DNA from: Lachnospiraceae bacterium A2
GTDB lineage: Bacteria; Bacillota; Clostridia; Lachnospirales; Lachnospiraceae
NCBI GenBank assembly: GCA_000403315.2
Contig: KE159639.1
Coordinates: 4,298 to 68,297 of the forward strand
Direction: 5' to 3'
DNA length: 64,000 nt
Each line of letters opens with the position of its first letter. Position 1 is the stretch's first letter. The position numbers were made by a program, and so were the translations under genes. The notes below the pieces were generated by a model that was given only the letters and a program-made list of their open reading frames with translations, did no database searches and was not told the origin of the DNA. Below, piece by piece: positions 24,926 through 33,457 of this stretch.

Positions 24926-25355
24926 GTGAAAGCACCTCCATTTCTTTGTGCAGAAGCTGTAAAGTCCTGCGGATTTGATACCCGGTCGTACTCCGGCAGC
25001 GTCCGTACATTTTCCCAATTTCCTGCTGTGTGTAGTGCCCAAAAAAGTAAAGGAAAATGATTTCCCAGTTCTTCTCCGGCAGAGATAACAGGGCGGCGGC
25101 AAGTTTCCCATTGGTGAGGATAACTGTCTGACCGCATATCGTAACAGGGTATTCTTCATAGGGTGCTTCAAAATATTCGTCTGTTGTGCCTAAAGGATAA
25201 AATTTTTCTTCTGTGAGGTATTCAAGGGATATTTCTTTTTGCCGCCGTCTGCTCCTGTCACGCCATGCGTTGATAGCCACAAAGCGTATGACGGTCTTGC
25301 AATAGCCATTGAAAGTATACATGATGTGTTCTCTGTATGCTTCTGTGCAAGGCAT
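24897..25355 (-). CDS. Conjugative-element sigma-70-like factor
   Basis: About 152 residues from ATG 25355 (AAGGGGG upstream). The C-terminal part (AALLSLPEKNWEIIFLYFFG then YTQQEIGKMYGRCRSTTGYQ and RRTLQLLHKEM) is a sigma region 4 helix-turn-helix. Such proteins accompany the HTH partner gene near the integrase end of Tn916-like elements and are thought to control transfer genes. Overlaps the next gene by 29 bases. Confidence 0.82.
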   Translation of the reverse strand: MPCTEAYREHIMYTFNGYCKTVIRFVAINAWRDRSRRRQKEISLEYLTEEKFYPLGTTDEYFEAPYEEYPVTICGQTVILTNGKLAAALLSLPEKNWEIIFLYFFGHYTQQEIGKMYGRCRSTTGYQIRRTLQLLHKEMEVLSHGESEPFAL

Positions 25356-25395
25356 AGATGATTCCCCCTTTCTCCCACATGGGGTGTTGCATGGT

Positions 25396-25902
25396 TTATG
25401 GTTGCTTTTCACTGTCATTGATAGTTCTAATAAATTGTTGAATTTCAAAATTTACTTGTTCTGGATTATCCCCATTTGCGAAATGTTTAGCATTTTTAAT
25501 AAAACAAAAATACAAATATTCTTTTAGTAAATCTATTAAATAGTTTTTTGGCACATTCAAATTAAGTTCTTTTATTGCTTGCTGAGTTAACCTTGATATT
25601 TTTGAATTGAAATCTTCTTGGTTCGATAACGTCTTTCTATAATCTGGTTTCAAAATATAACCGTGCTCTATATTTTGGATATGCCTTCCTTTTTTTCTTA
25701 TGGCTGTTTTTATTTCTTCATCAGAGAAGCTCAAATCGAATCTCTTTTTGATTGACTCTGCTATTTCAGCAATAGTTAATCGTCCACCTTTTTCGTCATA
25801 AAGTATCTCTTCGATAATTTTTACCAAATTAGTTTCCAATGTCATTGCTGTATTATCTTGAATAATAAAATTCATTCTAAATAAACTTCTTTCATCTTTC
25901 AT
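25396..25902 (-). CDS. Unknown protein with N-terminal winged-helix-like region
   Basis: A 168-residue protein. Residues ~20-75 (VKIIEEILYDEKGGRLTIAE then IAESIKKRFDLSFSDEEIKT) look like a HARE-HTH/winged-helix domain of the kind that precedes nuclease or methylase domains. The rest is helical. AT-rich relative to neighbours and followed closely by the sigma-factor gene, so it may be the N-terminal remnant of a longer defence-type protein, but that is inference. Confidence 0.5.
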   Translation of the reverse strand: MKDERSLFRMNFIIQDNTAMTLETNLVKIIEEILYDEKGGRLTIAEIAESIKKRFDLSFSDEEIKTAIRKKGRHIQNIEHGYILKPDYRKTLSNQEDFNSKISRLTQQAIKELNLNVPKNYLIDLLKEYLYFCFIKNAKHFANGDNPEQVNFEIQQFIRTINDSEKQP

Positions 25903-26051
25903 ATTCTTTTATTATCCTTATGTACTTTTTATTTTTTTATACTTGATATACTATTCTTATTGCTCAACACACCGAAAACAAAAGATTTGTTTTCATCAGA
26001 AACTACTTTCCAATCAAAAATATGGGATTTCTAAAATTCTATCATAAACAC

Positions 26052-26076
26052 GGCAGGTAGTAACCAACCACCTGCC
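26052..26076 (-). terminator. Terminator after the Rpn-like gene
   Basis: GGCAGGTAGT and ACCACCTGCC (one mismatch) form a 10-bp stem with a 5-base loop 39 bp past the stop at 26115. Confidence 0.6.
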
Positions 26077-26114
26077 TATTGTTCAATATTTGCTTTACTA
26101 TTTGTTCAAAATAA

Positions 26115-26939
26115 TCAGAATGTTTTATCAGCTTTCAGTTTTTTCACTTCGTCAAGTGAAAGTCCTGCATATTCCGCAATTTTTTCAAGTGTCAACATTC
26201 CATCTGCCAACATTCTTTTAGCAACCTCTTTCAAAGATTCTTTTCTCATATCCTCCATCATTTTACACATTTCCTGAACTCCTTTCGGGTTTTCCTTCAA
26301 ATATCTTGTTCGTTCTGCCATCAGTTCAAAATTCATATCAGCCGCTTGGGTACAGTTAAAATCGTGCATGAGTTTTCCTATAGCGGATTCTCCACGATAT
26401 TCACCATTTACATAAAGAATATGCTCCCCATCTTCAAAAGATTTACCCGTTGCAAGGTTGATTCGCTCAATCGGATAAACTGCTTTACCCTGACCATAAA
26501 AATCTTTTTCAATGATAAAGATTGTATATGTGTCTGGCAATTCTTTAAATTCCTGACCTGAATGGAGATTCTCTATATCCATTACACTTGAATGATACCT
26601 TGCCCTGTGTGGGTCTGCTCCCTTGTCTTGCCTCTGGACTTCCAAATCGTATTTTTTCCCAACTGAATCTGTTCCAGATGCGTCCAAACAGATAGAACGT
26701 GCCCCAGCCAATCTTTTCATATCCTTCTGTGTTTCACAATCAGTAATAATTAAATCGGGTTTATCTGTGACAATGCGCAACACAAATTCAGCCAGTGGAA
26801 TATTGTCTTTAAAAAGACAACGCATGAAATCATCATCAATTGGTCGTAAACCTCTTAAACGCTGTAAATCTTCCTGATATTGCTGTTCCGTCACTGTCAA
26901 TCTTCCCACCTGCTTTCCCTTTCGTTTTTGTATCTCCAT
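26115..26939 (-). CDS. Rpn/PD-(D/E)XK nuclease-family transposase-like protein
   Basis: A 274-residue protein of the type annotated as PD-(D/E)XK nuclease family transposase. The N-terminal FMRCLFKDNIPLAEFVLRIV and the active-site stretch LDASGTDSVGKKYDLEVQRQ (Asp...D-x-E-x-Q) are typical of Rpn-like nucleases, with YHSSVMD following. The C-terminus has a helix-turn-helix-like tail (ILTLEKIAEYAGLSLDEVK pattern). GGGAGG lies 11 bases before the ATG. Related Rpn proteins promote recombination or act in phage defence; the role here is unknown. Confidence 0.8.
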   Translation of the reverse strand: MEIQKRKGKQVGRLTVTEQQYQEDLQRLRGLRPIDDDFMRCLFKDNIPLAEFVLRIVTDKPDLIITDCETQKDMKRLAGARSICLDASGTDSVGKKYDLEVQRQDKGADPHRARYHSSVMDIENLHSGQEFKELPDTYTIFIIEKDFYGQGKAVYPIERINLATGKSFEDGEHILYVNGEYRGESAIGKLMHDFNCTQAADMNFELMAERTRYLKENPKGVQEMCKMMEDMRKESLKEVAKRMLADGMLTLEKIAEYAGLSLDEVKKLKADKTF

Positions 26940-26966
26940 ACTACCATAATCCTCCCGATTTTACAA

Positions 26967-26997
26967 GCCGGGAGCCAGCGCATTTCTGATTCCCGGC
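26967..26997 (-). terminator. Hairpin after tnpW
   Basis: GCCGGGA / TCCCGGC arms with a 17-base loop, about 20 bp past the stop of the TnpW gene. It could end the long minus-strand operon; there is no T run. Confidence 0.4.
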
Positions 26998-27017
26998 CTG
27001 TTTCCGTTATCGCTTTT

Positions 27018-27200
27018 TTACATCTGCTGTATCTCATTTTTCAGCATACGCTTGATTTTGTCGCTCATGGTTTCCTTGCTGGTCTTGCTGAAATGAACCC
27101 GCACAATGTAGGTAGTCCGGCCAATCTTCTTCACCAGTGCGGGAGCGTCTTTAGCCGGTGCTGTGGTGGTAGTGTCCTCTGTAATCTTCTCGCCGCCCAT
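27018..27200 (-). CDS. tnpW: Transposon-encoded protein TnpW
   Basis: A 60-residue basic protein with AAAAGGAG before ATG. IGRTTYIVRVHFSKTSKETM followed by DKIKRMLKNEI is the signature of TnpW, the small protein of Tn4451-type elements. Function is unknown. Last gene of the minus-strand replication/mobilization operon, and a marker that the 27-43 kb segment is one TnpX-type mobilizable element. Confidence 0.82.
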   Translation of the reverse strand: MGGEKITEDTTTTAPAKDAPALVKKIGRTTYIVRVHFSKTSKETMSDKIKRMLKNEIQQM

Positions 27201-27230
27201 AAATTCTCCTTTTCATGCAATCAGTTTATG

Positions 27231-28088
27231 TTATCCCTTCTTCACAATCTCCTTCGCCGCCGCTTTAGTCGCCCTGGCTCCTTCCTCCCGGAAATTCTTT
27301 CCAGAAAAGAGAACCGGCGCACACCGTTCCAGTATGCGGTCATAAATCCTTGCGTGGGCAATGTCTGGCGGGTTCTTGATTTCTTCCAGTTTCAGGTTTG
27401 TCGTGACAATCAGCGGCTTCTTACTCCGATACCGGCTGTCAATGACGGTAAACATCTGCTCCATGGCATACTCGGTACTGCGCTCCACGCCTAAATCGTC
27501 AATGACAAGCAGGCTGTAATCGTCCAGGCTGGCGATAAAGGCTGCCCTGTCCTCGGCAAACACGCCGGTCAGCCGGTTCAGGATAGACGGGAAATTTGTC
27601 ATCAGAACCGACACGTCACGGCCAAGCAGAGCATTGGCAATACAGCCAGCAAAAAAGGATTTCCCGGTTCCCACATCACCAAAGAGCAGAAGGCCGGTAT
27701 TGTCACGGTATGCCTCCTTCCAATGCTCCACATAGGCGTGCGCTTTCTCCATGACGGGATTCTGGCCGTTATCATTGGCAAAAGTGTAATCATAAAGGTA
27801 TCTGTCCTGAAGCCCCTGCGCCTTCCGGCGTTTGACACGCTCCATGCGTTCCCTCTGTTCCTCCATGGCTTTCCGTTCCTCCTGCGCCTTCTGCTGGCAG
27901 GGGCAGAGGCAGCGGGGCATGAAATAGCCGGAGCCTCCGAACCTGGGCACAACAGTCTGGCGGCTGCCACGGCATTTCTTACAGTGGATAAGCCCGTCAG
28001 CCGGTTCTATGTATTCGTCCCCGGCAAGTTCCATATCCCTGGCGGCCCGGTCAATGGCTGCCCGGACTTCTGCGGTAATCTCTATCAT
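27231..28088 (-). CDS. DnaC/IstB-like AAA+ ATPase (helicase loader)
   Basis: A 285-residue protein. An N-terminal zinc-binding region has CKKCRGS and CLCPC; the AAA+ core has Walker A LLFGDVGTGKSFF (~140) and Walker B SLLVIDDLGVE (~195), with sensor VTTNL. DnaC-type proteins load the replicative helicase. Its ATG overlaps the stop of the replisome-organizer gene upstream, so the two are a replication module of the element. Confidence 0.87.
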   Translation of the reverse strand: MIEITAEVRAAIDRAARDMELAGDEYIEPADGLIHCKKCRGSRQTVVPRFGGSGYFMPRCLCPCQQKAQEERKAMEEQRERMERVKRRKAQGLQDRYLYDYTFANDNGQNPVMEKAHAYVEHWKEAYRDNTGLLLFGDVGTGKSFFAGCIANALLGRDVSVLMTNFPSILNRLTGVFAEDRAAFIASLDDYSLLVIDDLGVERSTEYAMEQMFTVIDSRYRSKKPLIVTTNLKLEEIKNPPDIAHARIYDRILERCAPVLFSGKNFREEGARATKAAAKEIVKKG

Positions 28089-28837
28089 ATGGTTTCTCCT
28101 TCCTTTACGCTGTAATCCCGGTTCCGGGCAGGCGGTTCCTCTTTCTTTTTGTCGGCGTTCGCCCAGCGCCGGATTGTGGCCGCATGGTTTTTATATCCTT
28201 TTCCGCTGGATTCCATGTACTCGGACAGCCGCTCAATGTACTGTTCCCAAAGAGAGGGAAGTTCCTTCTGGAGTTCTGCCAGTTCCGCAGAAGACAGAAA
28301 CACATTCCGGTATCTCCCATAGGCGTGTGCCATATTCCCCTCTCTATTCTCTATACTCTTATCTCTAATCTCTTTATCTCTATACTCTAATATAGGCGGA
28401 CATTTGTCCACCCGGCCATTGGACGGACAAATGTCCGTTTCCCCGGACGGGAGCAGGTTCTGGCGTTTCAGCCTCATGCGCTCCTTTTTCTTCCGCTCCC
28501 CCTCGCTGGACGACTGGCCGATCAGCAGCTGGATGTCGCTCATGTAATAGGCCCCGTCCGTCAGTATCTCCACAAGGCCAAACTCCTGGAATATCTTCAA
28601 AGCCCGCTCCACCGTGCCTACCTGATGCCGGGTAAAGGTAGCTATGGTCTGCACGGTATGGGGCAGATAGTCATTCAGCAGAAGTACGCCGCTGCTTTTC
28701 AGCAACATCAAATACATCTTGAGCAGGAGATTGGAGTACAGAAGGCCGTCCTGCATACTCTCCAGGATGACCATGGTTTCGCTGTTATAAAAATTCTCTT
28801 TCAGCTTGAGGTAATAAAATCGTCGGTTCTCTGTCAT
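28085..28837 (-). CDS. Phage-type replisome organizer
   Basis: A 250-residue protein. Residues 1-120 are the N-terminal domain of phage replisome organizers (RRFYYLKLKENFYNSETMVI then LLLKMYLMLLKSSGVLLLND and a winged helix), followed by a charged linker and a DnaD-like C-terminal helix (YGRYRNVFLSSAELAEL). It should bind the element's replication origin and recruit the DnaC-like loader encoded next. GGAGC precedes the ATG. Confidence 0.82.
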   Translation of the reverse strand: MTENRRFYYLKLKENFYNSETMVILESMQDGLLYSNLLLKMYLMLLKSSGVLLLNDYLPHTVQTIATFTRHQVGTVERALKIFQEFGLVEILTDGAYYMSDIQLLIGQSSSEGERKKKERMRLKRQNLLPSGETDICPSNGRVDKCPPILEYRDKEIRDKSIENREGNMAHAYGRYRNVFLSSAELAELQKELPSLWEQYIERLSEYMESSGKGYKNHAATIRRWANADKKKEEPPARNRDYSVKEGETI

Positions 28838-28942
28838 TTAGTTGCTCCTTTTGTTCTGAATAGCTTTTTTAAGCCTCTGTACGCATTTTAAGGCGGCTTT
28901 TGGGGTGTCAGTGATAAAAAAGTATTGCCTCCCCTCCGACAC
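28838..28942 (-). CDS. Possible very small protein upstream of the replication genes
   Basis: A 34-residue frame from GTG 28942 (ending KKAIQNKRSN) whose TAA directly abuts the ATG of the replisome organizer. Basic, helical. The ribosome site is weak. It fills an otherwise empty gap in a tightly packed operon, the main reason for listing it. Confidence 0.3.
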   Translation of the reverse strand: MSEGRQYFFITDTPKAALKCVQRLKKAIQNKRSN

Positions 28943-28960
28943 GCTCCGAAAGTGCTTGAT

Positions 28961-29359
28961 TTACAAGGCTTTTTCCGCTCCTAAATGCGTAGAATCATGG
29001 TATCTTTTCCGCTGTCGTTCTGCCTCCTTCCTCCGGCGCACCCTGGCGGCACATTCCCTACAGTATTTCGCCCGGTTGGAGCCGGGCAGGAAAAGAGCGC
29101 CGCACTCGCTGCACCGCCTGCTTTCCAGCCGGTGGTAAAGAGCCGTTTCCAGCTGGTGGTCTAAGGGCAGCACCGCCGCACGGAACCAGTGGCAGAGCAG
29201 GGAGTGGGAAATGCTCTGGACACAGACGCACCCGTCCCCCTCGTCAAGCACGATACACTGGCCATTGTCGTAGTTGCAGCACTCACGCACCAGCCGCCTC
29301 GCCCTGCGGTACTGCCGGTAGTCCATGGCCGGGATCCGCTCATGCCGCCTGTTTCCCAT
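28961..29359 (-). CDS. Cysteine-rich VLP-type protein
   Basis: A 132-residue protein with YRQYRRARRLVRECCNYDNG near the start and a zinc-ribbon-like part (RRCSECGALFLPGSNRAKYC then CAARVRRRKEAER). This matches the cysteine-rich VLP family found beside relaxases on Firmicutes elements. Start at 29359 has AAGGTGAG; an internal ATG at 29326 begins where family similarity is strongest. Overlaps the preceding small gene. Probably nucleic-acid binding; exact role unknown. Confidence 0.75.
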   Translation of the reverse strand: MGNRRHERIPAMDYRQYRRARRLVRECCNYDNGQCIVLDEGDGCVCVQSISHSLLCHWFRAAVLPLDHQLETALYHRLESRRCSECGALFLPGSNRAKYCRECAARVRRRKEAERQRKRYHDSTHLGAEKAL

Positions 29360-29510
29360 ATCTCACCTTGCAGCGGCACAAAGGCGGCTGCCCCTCCCTG
29401 AAAAGGAAAACCGGCTCCGGCACTTTCGCCCCTGTAGGCGCTGGCGGCGTGGGCGGCACGGGTATCTTTACGGTGATGGTGATTGTCATGGTGATAAACT
29501 GCTGTGTCAT
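29340..29510 (-). CDS. Small proline-rich protein coupled to the relaxase
   Basis: A 56-residue protein (MTQQFITMTITITVKIPVPP then a proline/alanine stretch). AAGGAGG lies 9 bases before the ATG, which overlaps the relaxase stop (ATGA). The strong ribosome site and the overlap make it a credible gene. Function unknown. Confidence 0.6.
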   Translation of the reverse strand: MTQQFITMTITITVKIPVPPTPPAPTGAKVPEPVFLFREGQPPLCRCKVRYGKQAA

Positions 29511-30934
29511 AATTCCTGTTCCTCCTTCTTTCTGGCTGGTTCGGTTTCCGTCCTGGCCAACTGCTCCGCTGTCTTTTTCAGATTCTCCACCGCCTTGATG
29601 TCCTCCCGCATGGCTTTCATTTTCTGGTACTGCACCGATTTCTCCGCTTTCAGGCGGTCGGCGTCGGCCTGCCATTTCTTCGGGGTGATTTCTTCGCCGT
29701 TGGCTTTCAGCTTTTCCAGATACCGGACAGCGGCCTCATATAATGCCAGCTCCGCACCGTGCTTCTGTTCAAACTGTTCCTTTTTCTTCCCCGGCTTCAT
29801 CTTGTCGAACTGGCGGCGGGTTCCTTTGTTCCTCTCGTATTTCTCCCACATGGAGAGGTGTTCGTCCAGCACCTTGATACGCCGCTCGGCGGTGACAATC
29901 TTCCCACGCAGGGAATAGTAATCTTTGTTCATGGCGGCCACTTTCTCATAAAGCTGCTCCATGGAAGTGATGTGGTTGCCGTTCAGGAAATTGAACAGGG
30001 CGGCGCTTTCTTTCAGGTCCTTTATCTTCCCATACCGGGAGCCGGGTTTTCCCTCTGACAGCTGCGCCTCGTAAAGTTGCGCCATGATACTGTCTTTTCC
30101 TTCCGGTTTCCCCGCCTGCTCCTTTGTCCATTTATAGAGCCGGGTAATCCTTGCTTTAATCTCCTTTAGCAGCTTATTGTCGGCGGCAATCTGGCGATTG
30201 ATATTTCCCTTCTCTGTGGCAATGCCTTTCCGCTCCATCTGGCTGGCGGCAACGCCCAGATGGATAGAAGGTATCTTGTCAATGCCCTGACGCTCGTAGG
30301 AGCGGTGGTCAATCCGTTCCGGCCTGCCCGCTGCCTCCAATGCTTTATTGGCGTAAGCTGCCCAGGCAGACCTCCACTTCTCTACATTTCCCTTGTCGTT
30401 CCAGTCGGTAGTGTCCTCCCGGTGGTTCTTCTAGCCGCCTTTGCCGTTGGGGATTCTCTGGCCGTTTTCGTCCAGTTCATATACTTTCCGGCATTTCGCT
30501 CCCCATTGTCCGTTCTCTTTAAGCGGCCTGATCGTGAGCATGACATGGAAGTGGGGATTTCCGTCTTTCTTGTCATGGATAGAGAAATCCGCACACATAC
30601 CGGCAGCGACAAAAGTATCTCTGATGAAAGAGCGGGCAAGCTGTAATTGTTCCTCCCGGTTCAGTTCCACCGGAAGGGAAATCTCTATCTCACGGGCAAG
30701 CTGTGCGTCACGGGTCTTTTCAACCATCTCCACACTGTTCCAGAGAGTGTTTCGGTCTTGAAATTCCGGCGGGACATGGGACGGCAATATGATTTCAGAG
30801 TGGACTATGCCACGTTTCCGGGTGTAATCATGGGTAAGCCCGTCCCATTCGTTGGTCATTTTACTTCCGCTCCGGTATGCGGCAGCGCCTACGGCAGACT
30901 TGGCCTTGCTGCGCTTGATGATTTGGACGGGCAT
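29507..30934 (-). pseudogene. MobA/MobL-family relaxase with in-frame amber codon
   Basis: Residues 1-167 (MPVQIIKRSKAKSAVGAAAY at start, HUH-type box GNPHFHVMLTIRP near 135) are the catalytic domain. A TAG at 30431-30433 follows GKGG; the same frame continues without shift (KNHREDTTDWNDKGNVEKWR ...) to 29507. The second part contains the rest of the family plus a coiled coil. Without the stop the protein would be 475 residues, normal for MobL. Either the gene is newly inactivated, the stop is read through, or the catalytic fragment works alone. All motifs of the nuclease domain lie before the stop. Confidence 0.85.
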
Positions 30935-31153
30935 ATGGAAGATGGCTATGGCGGTTCGCCTCCTTTCGGCTGGGATAAATTGGCTTCGCTGGAAAGGTCA
31001 GACGCAGGGCGGGTGTCCTTTCCGGCGGAGTGCACAAGGGGTTTGGGGAGTGTAGCGCCCCATTGCGTCCAGAGGACGCCACGCCCCCGGCAGGGCGCAC
31101 GCACCGGAACGGTGTATAAGTGCGCCGTTGGATTTTTAAGATTGTTGCGCACC
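30935..31153 (-). other. Probable oriT region upstream of the MobA/MobL relaxase
   Basis: A 219-bp GC-rich gap between the relaxase start and the DUF3847 gene. It contains GTGCGCC...GCGCAC arms around 31120-31151 and several GCGCC/GGCGC elements. Its position between the relaxase and a MobC-like gene is where oriT normally lies. Nick site not identifiable by eye. Confidence 0.4.
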
Positions 31154-31423
31154 TTAGCTTCTAGGCTCGTTTTTCAGCAGCCACATGACTTCCGGCAGGC
31201 GGGAAATGGCAGATAAAAACGCCTTGACTTCCTCGCCGGTCATGGCGGCAGCGGCAGGGAAGATACTTTCCAGAACCGCCCCATGCTCAATCAGGCGGCG
31301 TGTCTTGGCTTTTCGTTCTGCGTCCGTTTTCCGGTTCAGGAGAATCTTCTGTCTATTCTCCAACTGGCGGATTTCTGTCTTTACTTTTTCCTGCTGGGCT
31401 TTCAGCTTATCTATATCCGGCAT
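31154..31423 (-). CDS. DUF3847 protein (MobC-like accessory)
   Basis: An 89-residue protein from ATG 31423 (AAAGGAGGTG upstream). An N-terminal coiled coil (DIDKLKAQQEKVKTEIRQLE) leads to RKTDAERKAKTRRLIEHGAV and a C-terminal helix; this is the DUF3847 pattern. These proteins lie next to MobA/MobL relaxases and probably help them bind oriT. Confidence 0.8.
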   Translation of the reverse strand: MPDIDKLKAQQEKVKTEIRQLENRQKILLNRKTDAERKAKTRRLIEHGAVLESIFPAAAAMTGEEVKAFLSAISRLPEVMWLLKNEPRS

Positions 31424-31500
31424 TTGCAATCACCTCCTTTCAGGCGGCAAAAAAGACAGCCGTTTCCGGTTGCCCTACAGTGATTTGATTCTGTTGTCTG

Positions 31501-32034
31501 TCACCGTTCCTGTGCCGGCAGCTTCTTGTCCGGGTAAAGTTTCCCGGCCATGACTGCGGCATGGTTCCTGATTCTGATTTCTCCCCGCTTCTCACTGGCT
31601 CTGGCGTTCTTGTAGCCCTCGTCAGAGAGGAAAAAGCGGTATCGCTCTCCGGGGAATCCCACCGGGCTGTCACTGTTCAGGATATCCACCGTTACCATGT
31701 GCCTTGTTTCCGGCAGGAACCGCTCCATGCCTGCCAGGTCATGCCCCTGCAGAACCGGCTCCCCCTTCCTGGCTTTGGCTGCGGCAAGCCTCTGGCGGAT
31801 AGAATTATCCCGTTTTTCGATAAAGGCTGCCCGGTTATCCGCAATAAACCGGCTGCACTCCGGCTCCGCCAGTTTTTCCAGTTTCCGTATGGTATTCTCG
31901 ACAATCACTTTTGAGAGTAGATCCTCCTTCCGTTCCAGAACCGGCACAATCTCTTTCAGCCCGGCAAGGGTTTCTTCCTTCGTTGGTGCGGCATACTGGT
32001 AGAGCATTTCCAGTTCGCTTTTGGTAAAATTCAT
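31501..32034 (-). CDS. Transposon-transfer-assisting-type protein
   Basis: A 177-residue protein from ATG 32034 (GGAGGG upstream). The start MNFTKSELEMLYQYAAPTKE and the following LERKEDLLSKVIVENTIRKL match my memory of the transposon-transfer assisting family on Firmicutes elements, usually shorter; here an extra C-terminal domain (MVTVDILNSDSPVGFPGERY ... RNHAAVMAGKLYP) is attached. That tail resembles a small DUF6103/DUF4316-like segment; I am not sure. Overlaps no catalytic motif. Confidence 0.55.
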   Translation of the reverse strand: MNFTKSELEMLYQYAAPTKEETLAGLKEIVPVLERKEDLLSKVIVENTIRKLEKLAEPECSRFIADNRAAFIEKRDNSIRQRLAAAKARKGEPVLQGHDLAGMERFLPETRHMVTVDILNSDSPVGFPGERYRFFLSDEGYKNARASEKRGEIRIRNHAAVMAGKLYPDKKLPAQER

Positions 32035-32039
32035 TTCCC

Positions 32040-32498
32040 TTATTCCCTCCACTTCTTTTTCTCAAAATAGTTCCGCATTCGCTTTAATCCGCTCTTAACG
32101 GTCTGCTGTACTACAGATACGCTCACGCCTTCCTCTGCGGCAATCTCAATCAGTTTTTTGCCAAGTATGTAGCGTGCGTGGATACGCCTTGCCTGTATGT
32201 CCGTCAGATTATCCATAGCTTCGGACAGATGTTCCAGTGTGGCAAGGAAAAGCTGTTCTTCCTCCTGTTCCAGCAGAATCTCCTCCGGGGACTTGGCGGT
32301 AAAATCAAAGGCACAGTTTTCAATCCCGTCCTCACAGTCAAGGGAATAATACGCCTTGTGATACCAGATTTTATGGGTGCGGTTGTTTTCCTCCCTCCGC
32401 ATAAGCAGCAGAGCCTCGGCCACCTCGTCCGATACCTCAATCAATGTGTCCGTGACAAAAAGCGGATAATAATACTTTTTCAGGTTGATTGTTTTCAT
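32040..32498 (-). CDS. Sigma-70-like regulator of the element (1)
   Basis: A 152-residue protein with AGGAGAG before ATG. The C-terminal part (LTDIQARRIHARYILGKKLI then EIAAEEGVSVSVVQQTVKSG and LKRMRNYF) is a region-4 helix-turn-helix. The N-terminal part starts KKYYYPLFVTDTLIEVSDEV, typical of element-borne sigma-like proteins. It overlaps none of its neighbours and likely controls transfer or replication genes downstream. Confidence 0.78.
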   Translation of the reverse strand: MKTINLKKYYYPLFVTDTLIEVSDEVAEALLLMRREENNRTHKIWYHKAYYSLDCEDGIENCAFDFTAKSPEEILLEQEEEQLFLATLEHLSEAMDNLTDIQARRIHARYILGKKLIEIAAEEGVSVSVVQQTVKSGLKRMRNYFEKKKWRE

Positions 32499-32623
32499 GG
32501 CTAATCTCTCCTAAAATGCGGAGAGGACAGGCAGCGGTTTCCTGCCTGTCCTCCCCGGTAATGTGATAGGGAAAAAGTTCCCTTCACTGGTTAGCCCGAA
32601 AACGGCCAATCGTAGGGTCTGTA

Positions 32624-33019
32624 TCAGAAAAATTTTTTAATTTTCTTCCGTACCGCCTCAATGCTGTCCTGTATGGCAGCTTTGGAGCAGCGGCAAAGCC
32701 CGGCAATCTCGGCATAACTCAAACCCTCCAATGCGTAGAGCAGGAACCGGCGGCGCTGCGCCTCGGTGCAGAGCGCAAGGGCGGCCTTAATCTCCAGCAT
32801 GGTTTCCTTCCTGCATACCCACTGTTCCGGTGTCTGATAGTAGCAGGAGCGCCCTTCGGTGAGGACTATGTACTCGTCAAACTCCCAGCTGTCCCAGTGC
32901 CGCCGCTTCTCATGGGCAAAGTTTTCTTCCTTGTGGTCTGCTCTGTCCAGGTATTCGTATACTTCGACTGTGACCTCCACGGACAGGGCTTGTCCGTCTA
33001 TGTTGATGGTGACTTCCAT
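32624..33019 (-). CDS. Sigma-70-like regulator of the element (2)
   Basis: A 131-residue protein: N-terminal strands (EVTINIDGQALSVEVTVEVY, then EYLDRADHKEENFAHEKRRH) and a region-4 helix-turn-helix (LLYALEGLSYAEIAGLCRCS then KAAIQDSIEAVRKKI). Same general architecture as the next gene downstream, so they are probably related. GGAAGGAAG precedes the ATG. Located just after the accessory lantibiotic-immunity region. Confidence 0.78.
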   Translation of the reverse strand: MEVTINIDGQALSVEVTVEVYEYLDRADHKEENFAHEKRRHWDSWEFDEYIVLTEGRSCYYQTPEQWVCRKETMLEIKAALALCTEAQRRRFLLYALEGLSYAEIAGLCRCSKAAIQDSIEAVRKKIKKFF

Positions 33020-33225
33020 CTTCCTTTCCGACCTTCAGATTTTTTGCAAAGGTTTCTGAACGGAGTAGGGCGGGAAGCGGCAGCCTGGACGGGCTGGCAT
33101 TTGCTTTACCCATAGGCACATAAAAACACCTGGCTGTGTAATGCAATCGGGTGTAATGGAACTGTGAACAGTATTTAATTGACTTGACAGTGCATACTTA
33201 TGGGTAAAATATCCCTCGGCCAAGA

Positions 33226-33285
33226 TCAGGCTTTTTTTGATGTGTCAATGACCGTCGGATTTTGTCGATACGGTATGTGCTTCAT
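33226..33285 (-). CDS. Putative 19-residue peptide (leader-like)
   Basis: ATG 33285 is preceded by AAAGGAGGTAGCCGCC, a strong ribosome site, and opens a 19-codon frame (MKHIPYRQNPTVIDTSKKA). It sits about 200 bp upstream of the sigma-like gene at 33019. Strong initiation with such a short frame suggests a leader peptide or a small functional peptide. Around it, 33020-33225 and 33286-33350 hold no other gene that I see. Confidence 0.45.
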   Translation of the reverse strand: MKHIPYRQNPTVIDTSKKA

Positions 33286-33354
33286 GGCGGCTACCTCCTT
33301 TAGCCGCCGCTTTTAACAGTGAAACCGCGTCATTCCTTGAGAAGATAAAAAGAA

Positions 33355-33385
33355 ACGGCGGCTTTGATTTCTCAAAAGCCGCCGT
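33355..33385 (-). terminator. Terminator after the immunity operon
   Basis: ACGGCGGCTTT / AAAGCCGCCGT, an 11-bp perfect stem with a 9-base loop, 73 bp past the lipoprotein stop. It separates the immunity genes from the sigma-like genes. Confidence 0.7.
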
Positions 33386-33457
33386 GTATGAATAGGCGTG
33401 TGAAAATACCTCTGCTGTACGACGGCTTTTTTTCTTTTGCCGTCGTGCGGCAGAGCA

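Noticed and set aside
33020..33225. Possible tRNA or riboswitch in the gap before the sigma-like gene
   Set aside because: I found no cloverleaf, T-loop or recognised aptamer pattern; only a short leader-like frame is supported.
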